64,000 nucleotides of DNA from Pusillibacter faecalis (GTDB lineage Bacteria; Bacillota; Clostridia; Oscillospirales; Oscillospiraceae): NCBI RefSeq assembly GCF_018408705.1, contig NZ_AP023420.1, positions 124,001 to 188,000 on the forward strand, in the 5' to 3' direction. This document shows positions 59,005-64,000 of this stretch, piece by piece. The position numbers were made by a program, and so were the translations under genes. Position 1 is the stretch's first letter; every line of letters starts with the position of its first letter. A model generated the notes under the pieces. That model did not search any database, was not told where the DNA came from, and was given only the letters and a program-made list of their open reading frames with translations.

Positions 59005-61224
59005 ATGAAGGTCATCCATCTCATCAGCGGCGGCGACTCTGGCGGCGCCAAAACCCATGTGCTGAGCTTGCTGCAGAATTTAAACCAGACCATCACCGCC
59101 CAGTTGGTCTGCTTTCGGGACGGTCCCTTTGCAGAAGAGGCTCGGAGCCGTGGTATCCCAACTGAGATCATGGGCGGGAATAATATCCCCCGCCTGCAGC
59201 GCCAGCTCAAGGCGTATATCCGTGCGGGCGGCTACCAGCTGATTCACTGCCATGGTTCCCGGGCCAACATGGTGGGCGCGTTGCTGCGGCGCTCCACCGG
59301 TCTGCCGGTAGTCAGCACGATCCACAGTGACTACCGCCTGGACTATATGGGTCGTCCACTCAGCCGTCTGACCTTCGGTACCATCAATGCCTGGGCCCTG
59401 CGGCATCTGGACTACCGCATCGGTGTGTCCGATGCCATGGTGGACCTGCTGATCTCCCGGGGCTTTCCCCCGGACCGCTTCTACGCCATCTATAACGGTA
59501 TTGATTTTACACCGCCTCCCGCCCAGGGGGAACGGCTCCCATACCTGCGGTCCCTGGGCGTGGATGCCGATGAGGACAGCGTGGTGGTGGGTATTGCCGC
59601 CCGTCTCAACCCCGTCAAGGACATGGCCACGCTGGTGCGGGGCTACGCGGCGGCCTGCCGCACGTGTCCCCGGCTGCGGCTGGTAATCGCCGGCGAGGGG
59701 CCGGAGCGGGAAAAGCTAGGCGCCCTAGCCCAGGAGCTTGGCGTAAATGTGACCTTCGCCGGCTGGATCAGCGGCGGCATGGATCAGTTCTACTCCGCTC
59801 TGGATATCAATGCCCTTACTTCCCTGTCCGAGACCTTCCCCTACGCTCTGACGGAAGGTGCACGCTTTCGCCTTGCAACCGTGGCCTCGGCGGTGGGCGG
59901 CATCCCCGATCTCATTGATTCAGGCGTGAACGGCTGCCTCTTCCAGCCCGGAGATTGGCAGACCCTGGGAGAGCATCTGGCAGCTCTTGGCAGCAACGAC
60001 ACGCTGCGCCGCCAACTGGGGGAAAAGCTCTATGAAAAGGCCTCCTCCAAGTTCTCCATCCAAAAGACCGTGGACACGCAGCTTCACATCTATCAGGAGA
60101 TTCTCCGCCGCCACAGCCGCCTGAAGACCACCCGGGACGGCGTGGTGATCTGCGGTGCCTATGGCCGGGGCAACGCCGGCGACGACGCCATTCTGGAGGC
60201 CATTTTGCAGGAAATGGCCTTGATCGATCCGGACATGCCGGCCACCGTTCTCAGCAAGGAACCCAAGAGCACCCGCCTTGCCTATCGGGTGCGCTCTGTC
60301 AGCCGCACCAACATGTTCGCGTGGCACAGCGCCATGAGGCATGCGAAGCTCTATATTAACGGCGGTGGAAGCCTCATTCAGGACGTCACCTCCCGGCGGT
60401 CCCTGTGGTTCTATCTCCTGAATATTGCCGTCGCCAAGCGCTGCGGCTGCAAGGTGCAGATGTACGGCTGCGGCATCGGCCCTGTCACCCGGGAAAACCA
60501 CCGCCGTCTAGCGGCGCGAGTCCTCAACCGCTATGTGGATGTTATCACCCTCCGGGAGCCGGACTCCCGGGAGGAGCTGCGGGCCATGGGTGTCACAAAA
60601 CCGGAAATCCTCCTCACGGCAGACCCGGCCCTGACCCTCCGCAAGGCGGAGGACGATCAGATCGACAGCGTTCTGCTGCGTGCCGGTATCCCGCCCCAGG
60701 GGCGGTATCTCTGCTTTGCTCTGCGGCAGTGGCGGGGCTTTGAGGAAAAAGCCCCCCTTTTTGGCGCGGCGGCCTGCTACGCCTATAAGACCTATGGACT
60801 GATCCCGGTGTTTACAGCAGTGGAAAAACATCTGGACCCCGCCGCCGCACGTCTTGCGGCCCAGGGGCTGGACATTCCTCACTACTTTTTGGATGACGCC
60901 GGCGGCGCCGGCACCATCATTGGGGCGCTGAGCCGGATGGAGGCTGTGGTGTCCATGCGGCTCCATGCGCTGATCTTCGCCGCAGGCCAGGGCATCCCTC
61001 TGGCTGGCGTGGTGTACGACCCCAAGGTCTCCGCATTCCTGCGCTATACCGGCCAGGACAACTTCACGAACTTGGAGGACCTGACGGAAGCGGCGCTGCG
61101 GGCCATGATCGACCGGGCGGTGGGGCAGGCGGGGCATCCCGAGACCCAGGCCGCCGCGGTGGAGCGGCTCCAGGCCATGGAGGGCGGAAACGTGGCGGTG
61201 GCCCGGCGGCTGCTGAAGCTCTGA
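59005..61224 (+). CDS. fused glycosyltransferase family 4 and CsaB-type pyruvyltransferase
   Basis: 739 residues in one frame. Residues ~1-370 are a GT-B glycosyltransferase (GGDSGGAKTHVLSLL; VGIAARLNPVKDM; SLSETFPYALTEGA). Residues ~375-739 are a polysaccharide pyruvyl transferase of the CsaB type (ICGAYGRGNAGDDAILEAIL; YINGGGSLIQDVTSRRS; VSMRLHALIFAAGQGIP). CsaB adds pyruvate ketals to the wall polymer, the ligand of SLH domains. A fused transferase could add the sugar and then pyruvylate it. The start follows GGCGGGAGC. This supports anchoring of the SLH protein at 1 kb. Confidence 0.92.
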   Translation: MKVIHLISGGDSGGAKTHVLSLLQNLNQTITAQLVCFRDGPFAEEARSRGIPTEIMGGNNIPRLQRQLKAYIRAGGYQLIHCHGSRANMVGALLRRSTGLPVVSTIHSDYRLDYMGRPLSRLTFGTINAWALRHLDYRIGVSDAMVDLLISRGFPPDRFYAIYNGIDFTPPPAQGERLPYLRSLGVDADEDSVVVGIAARLNPVKDMATLVRGYAAACRTCPRLRLVIAGEGPEREKLGALAQELGVNVTFAGWISGGMDQFYSALDINALTSLSETFPYALTEGARFRLATVASAVGGIPDLIDSGVNGCLFQPGDWQTLGEHLAALGSNDTLRRQLGEKLYEKASSKFSIQKTVDTQLHIYQEILRRHSRLKTTRDGVVICGAYGRGNAGDDAILEAILQEMALIDPDMPATVLSKEPKSTRLAYRVRSVSRTNMFAWHSAMRHAKLYINGGGSLIQDVTSRRSLWFYLLNIAVAKRCGCKVQMYGCGIGPVTRENHRRLAARVLNRYVDVITLREPDSREELRAMGVTKPEILLTADPALTLRKAEDDQIDSVLLRAGIPPQGRYLCFALRQWRGFEEKAPLFGAAACYAYKTYGLIPVFTAVEKHLDPAAARLAAQGLDIPHYFLDDAGGAGTIIGALSRMEAVVSMRLHALIFAAGQGIPLAGVVYDPKVSAFLRYTGQDNFTNLEDLTEAALRAMIDRAVGQAGHPETQAAAVERLQAMEGGNVAVARRLLKL

Positions 61225-61228
61225 AAAG

Positions 61229-61273
61229 CAGCGCCTGCGCGGATGTCTATATCCGCGCAGGCGCTGTATTTTT
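61229..61273 (+). terminator. strong terminator after the fused gene
   Basis: 16-base stem (61229-61244 with 61251-61266), loop GTCTAT, then TATTTTTTT. Confidence 0.92.
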
Positions 61274-61285
61274 TTCAAAAACCTC

Positions 61286-61315
61286 TCGACTTTTTGTGTT
61301 CCATCAATTTATAAT
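61286..61315 (+). promoter_or_regulatory. promoter of the CopG-like gene
   Basis: TCGACT (61286-61291), 18-base spacer, perfect TATAAT (61310-61315). Confidence 0.5.
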
Positions 61316-61349
61316 AATTTATAGGAGTGCAGAAAGTAGGTGATACAAC

Positions 61350-61523
61350 ATGAGCCCTCGCACGGGGCGGCCAAAAGCAGAAAACCCGTTGAATGTTGAT
61401 TTAAAGGTGCGATTTGACCAAGACACCAACACGCGTTTGCTGGCCTACTGCAAAAAACACGGAATTACCAGAACAGAAGCCATTCGGCGCGGCATCCATC
61501 TGCTTTTGGAGGAAACGCAATAA
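61350..61523 (+). CDS. CopG/ribbon-helix-helix small protein, 57 aa
   Basis: ATG 61350 after GTAGGTGATAC opens 57 codons. RTGRPKAENP, then DLKVRFDQDTNTRLLAYCKKH (beta strand and helix 1) and TRTEAIRRGIHLLLEE (helix 2) fit the ribbon-helix-helix fold of DNA-binding dimers. Such RHH genes are common on clostridial mobile elements and as antitoxins, but no toxin gene lies beside it. It has its own promoter. Targets unknown. Confidence 0.8.
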   Translation: MSPRTGRPKAENPLNVDLKVRFDQDTNTRLLAYCKKHGITRTEAIRRGIHLLLEETQ

Positions 61524-61639
61524 GACAACCGGGCCCCCAACATTCCAAAAGCCCGATTGCCTTATTCACACCACACCCGGAGGTCTGGTAAATCCATACT
61601 ACCACACTTCCCGGTGCATTTCAAGAGGAGGTTTTTTTC

Positions 61640-61855
61640 ATGAGCATCTCTCACACCCTGCTGGACATGGAGCCGGTACTCTCCCGGCTCTCCTACGGCG
61701 TGGACGCGCTCCATCTGATGGCACTGGGGCTTGAGGAAACCACATGTCAGTGCGGCCTGTACGCCGTCTCCGACTACCTGCGTGACGTCCGGCAAGAGCT
61801 TCTCTCCCTATATGGCGAAGCGCTGAATGCCCTTTCCCTCGGGGAGGCCGGTTAG
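61640..61855 (+). CDS. small hypothetical protein, 71 aa
   Basis: AGAGGAGG followed by T's lies eight bases before ATG 61640. The protein is helical and acidic (HTLLDMEPVLSRLSYGVDALHL; LYAVSDYLRDVRQELLSLYG). No membrane segment. It resembles short phage or element proteins of clostridia but no specific family. Its stop codon overlaps that of the convergent gene. Confidence 0.7.
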   Translation: MSISHTLLDMEPVLSRLSYGVDALHLMALGLEETTCQCGLYAVSDYLRDVRQELLSLYGEALNALSLGEAG

Positions 61856-62022
61856 GACTTCCCACACCGCGCCCGCTGGGCGGCAATCGTCGCCAGCGTA
61901 TCTCCCAGCTGAACGAGAATTGCCGCCGTCAGTCCCAAATCGTCATCGGACAGCTGCTCCGCGATGGCCACGGCCAGGGTGTTGACGGCGGTGGTCAGGG
62001 CCAGTGGATCACAGTTCTTCAT
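61852..62022 (-). CDS. DUF6774-like small protein, 56 aa
   Basis: ATG 62022 after AGGTGA encodes 56 residues: MKNCDPLALTTAVNTLAVAI, then LSDDDLGLTAAILVQLGDTLATIAAQRA. This is a two-helix layout that I recall from DUF6774 proteins of Clostridia. The TAA stop overlaps the TAG of the convergent 71-residue gene by four bases, so no terminator separates them. Function unknown. Confidence 0.65.
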   Translation of the reverse strand: MKNCDPLALTTAVNTLAVAIAEQLSDDDLGLTAAILVQLGDTLATIAAQRARCGKS

Positions 62023-62061
62023 GTTTATCACCTGGGAAATTGTATGAGAAAAGAGGGCTTC

Positions 62062-62769
62062 TCAGCCCTCTTTTTTCTTGGGGTCTATAGGAAATACCGT
62101 CAGTTTTTCTCCGCCGTCCCACAGGGCAAGAAATACCTCCCCCTCATCCTGATAGCCTTGGCGTAGCAGGTTCCGCCGCACCCACGTCTCCTCCTTCCCC
62201 GCCTTGCGCAGGTTTTCCGGCAGCAGGCGGCCGTCCATAACGAGGGGCAGCTGCAGGCGGGATTGTTTGGGGCGTAGATTCAAGTCCTCCGGCGAGGCGG
62301 GACGGTATGCCTCCTTGGGCAGAAAACTGACCACGCCGTTGTGCTCCAGCACCGCCGTCTGCAGCTGGCTGAGGTCAAACCATCCCCCTATCCGGCAGTA
62401 AGTGAGAAACTCGCTCAGATCCAGACGGGCCTTTTTTAGATTCTCCCGGTCAATCACTCCGTTTTCCAGCAGTACCAGCGGCTTTCCGGTGATCACAGCT
62501 CGGGCCTTCAGGGATTTGCTTGTCAGCAGAGAGATCAAAACGTCCGCCACTCCATAGAGCAGCATGGCGATCAGCGGCTTGGCGGGGTTTTCCAGCTCCG
62601 TTGCAAGTTCCGCCGCCGAGGAGCCAATTGTAATGCCTACCACATAGTCAAACATCGTCATCTGGGACACCTGTTTGTTTCCCATCAGCTTTGCCAGCAA
62701 AAACAGCACTGCGATGGAAAGAAGCGTCGTCAGACTGGTCATCCAGATTTGGTCCAGTATCTCGCTCAT
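62062..62769 (-). CDS. YetF/DUF421-family membrane protein
   Basis: 235 residues. Three N-terminal helices (TSLTTLLSIAVLFLLAKLMG; QMTMFDYVVGITIGSSAAEL; PLIAMLLYGVADVLISLL) and a conserved cytoplasmic C-terminal domain (GKPLVLLENGVIDRENLKKARL, then FLTYCRIGGWFDLSQLQTAVLEHNG) mark the DUF421/YetF family. B. subtilis members sit in the spore or cell membrane and have roles in germination or stress that are poorly defined. ATG 62769 follows GGGGGAATGAT. Confidence 0.92.
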   Translation of the reverse strand: MSEILDQIWMTSLTTLLSIAVLFLLAKLMGNKQVSQMTMFDYVVGITIGSSAAELATELENPAKPLIAMLLYGVADVLISLLTSKSLKARAVITGKPLVLLENGVIDRENLKKARLDLSEFLTYCRIGGWFDLSQLQTAVLEHNGVVSFLPKEAYRPASPEDLNLRPKQSRLQLPLVMDGRLLPENLRKAGKEETWVRRNLLRQGYQDEGEVFLALWDGGEKLTVFPIDPKKKEG

Positions 62770-62890
62770 ATCATTCCCCCTTTCCGCCGCAATGGGCGCA
62801 GCGTTCCCCCGTTGCATGAGATCTGGCCAGCAGGGCCTGTGCGGCGGTTTCTTTTGTAACAGTTTGCCACAGACCAGTATTCTTATGCGA

Positions 62891-62919
62891 AAAGCGGACA
62901 GCTTCACAGCTGTCCGCTT
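62891..62919 (-). terminator. terminator after the ClC gene
   Basis: AAGCGGACAGCT (62892-62903), loop TCAC, complement (62908-62919); the minus strand then has TTTTC. Confidence 0.75.
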
Positions 62920-62964
62920 CTTAACTTGGGAAAGCCTGTTACTTACCAAGCCCTTCCCACGCTT

Positions 62965-64000
62965 CTATGGCTCCAACTCCCCTCGCTCGCCGGCATGGTG
63001 TGCATTGGTGTGGACATTGATAAACCGCGCCTTAAGCTTGGAGTACAGGATCATCTGGCTGGAATAGAGGCCATTGTATCCAGAGAGCATGTAGCTGATG
63101 CCGCAGGCCAGGGCAAAGTACAAAAGCCCTCCGTCTCCCATCAGCTCTACAGACAGAAAGATCGATGCAATGGGGCAGTTGGTGGCTCCGCAAAACACCG
63201 CAACCAGTCCAATGGCAGCCGCAACTCCCGCCGGAATCCCCAGCAGCGGCCCCACCACGCAGCCAAACGTGGCACCGATGAAAAAGGAGGGTACAACCTC
63301 ACCGCCCTTAAAGCCTGCGGATAGAGTCAAAGCGGTAAAGACTATCTTCCACAAAAACGCCTCTGGCCGACAGCGCCCCTGTTCCACCGCGGCCGTGATC
63401 ACTTCCATGCCAGCGCCGTTATAGTCCGTGACACCACACAAAAATGTCAGCGCGATCACCGCCGCTCCACCCACGGCTGCCCGGAGCCAGGGGTTGGGCA
63501 GATATCTTCTCATCTGCCGCTCCGCCACATGAAGCACCCCGCAAAACACCGCAGACACCAGTGCGCAAAGTGCCGCCAAAACCGCTACCCGGATCAGCAT
63601 CCCAGCCTCTAACGCAGGCATCTCCACAGTAAACCGAGTAGGCTCCACTCCCATCCACAAAGACACGCCATAAGCTGTCAGTGCCGCAGTCAGGCAAGGG
63701 ATGAGCGCCGCGTGATACATGACACCCACACTGATTACCACAATGGCGAACACCGTGGCTGCCAGCGGCGTTCCAAAGAGCGCGGAGAAAAACGCTGCCA
63801 TGCCGGACATGGTGGCCACCCGCAAATCCTGGTCATCCATGCGGAACAGACGACCGGCGTGATAGCCAATGGTTCCGCCCATCTGGAGGGCCGCACCTTC
63901 CCGTCCTGCGGAGCCGCCGCACAGATGCGTCAACATAGTCCCCAGGAAAATCGCCGGCAGCAGCCAGATGGACAGCCCTGTGCCGGAGCGGACCTCGTCG
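62965..64000 (-). CDS. ClC-family chloride channel/transporter, 5' end cut by the window
   Basis: The frame is open from the right edge to TAA at 62965; about 345 C-terminal residues are present. Hallmarks are GGSAGREGAALQMG (the GREGP ion-binding motif, with Ala replacing Pro), GGEVVPSFFIGATFG (the third selectivity region) and TNCPIASIFLSVELMG. Multiple hydrophobic helices fit the ClC fold. Channels and H+/Cl- exchangers of this family also carry fluoride. The Ala in GREGA is a common bacterial variant. The start lies beyond base 64000. Confidence 0.9.
   Translation of the reverse strand, partial: DEVRSGTGLSIWLLPAIFLGTMLTHLCGGSAGREGAALQMGGTIGYHAGRLFRMDDQDLRVATMSGMAAFFSALFGTPLAATVFAIVVISVGVMYHAALIPCLTAALTAYGVSLWMGVEPTRFTVEMPALEAGMLIRVAVLAALCALVSAVFCGVLHVAERQMRRYLPNPWLRAAVGGAAVIALTFLCGVTDYNGAGMEVITAAVEQGRCRPEAFLWKIVFTALTLSAGFKGGEVVPSFFIGATFGCVVGPLLGIPAGVAAAIGLVAVFCGATNCPIASIFLSVELMGDGGLLYFALACGISYMLSGYNGLYSSQMILYSKLKARFINVHTNAHHAGERGELEP

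Overview
The window looks like a chromosomal segment of a strictly anaerobic, butyrate-type Gram-positive bacterium, probably Clostridia/Oscillospiraceae of the Flavonifractor, Lawsonibacter or Intestinimonas kind. The taxonomic call is inference. Evidence: an S-layer-homology (SLH) surface protein and a CsaB-type pyruvyltransferase, a bcd-etfBA butyryl-CoA dehydrogenase cluster, a T-box leader before leuS, type II pantothenate kinase, a NadD-YqeK fusion, RNase PH/RdgB/YhbY/RsfS/SMC/FtsY in Firmicute order, strong AGGAGG ribosome sites and sigma-A promoters, and a moderately GC-rich composition.

Layout. 0-1 kb: tail of a hydantoinase-like gene and decayed sequence. 1.0-3.8 kb: a large secreted LRR/InlB-repeat/SLH protein. 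3.8-5.5 kb: no intact gene. 5.5-16.9 kb: a rightward catabolic operon with a DapA-family lyase, a tripartite tricarboxylate transporter (TctC-TctB-TctA), an Ldh2-family dehydrogenase, a LarA-like DUF2088 protein, an AEC carrier, an iron alcohol dehydrogenase, a crotonase and a CoA-transferase, closed by a convergent LysR gene. 17.9-21.65 kb: a low-GC insertion with gene remnants, an ApeA-like HEPN defence protein and a shortened serine recombinase, abutting an intact tRNA-Gln. 21.8-27.6 kb: Sel1-repeat protein, TtcA-like thiolase, lipoprotein, cardiolipin synthase. 27.8-31.6 kb: bcd-etfB-etfA and a divergent MarR regulator.

31.6-43.5 kb: pncB, coaW, efp-yqeG, rpsU, leuS with its T-box, MarR/DegV and small proteins. 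43.6-54.4 kb: one long leftward housekeeping series smc-(zinc ribbon)-ftsY-(zinc ribbon)-rph-rdgB-yhbY-nadD/yqeK-lcp-rsfS, with a good promoter before smc and a terminator after rsfS. 54.5-64 kb: ClpP-like protease, proBAC, DUF4330, a glycosyltransferase-CsaB fusion, a cluster of tiny genes (CopG-like RHH, DUF6774-like), a YetF-family membrane protein and the 3' part of a ClC channel gene.

How parts connect: the SLH protein at 1 kb needs the pyruvylated wall polymer that the CsaB half of the 59 kb protein would make. The catabolic operon yields carboxylic acids and acyl-CoAs that could feed the Bcd-Etf butyrate branch. The 18-21.6 kb island is the most likely horizontally acquired piece. The least explained biology lies in the catabolic operon, the island's recombinase leader hairpin, and a frameshifted membrane/zinc-ribbon gene before ftsY.
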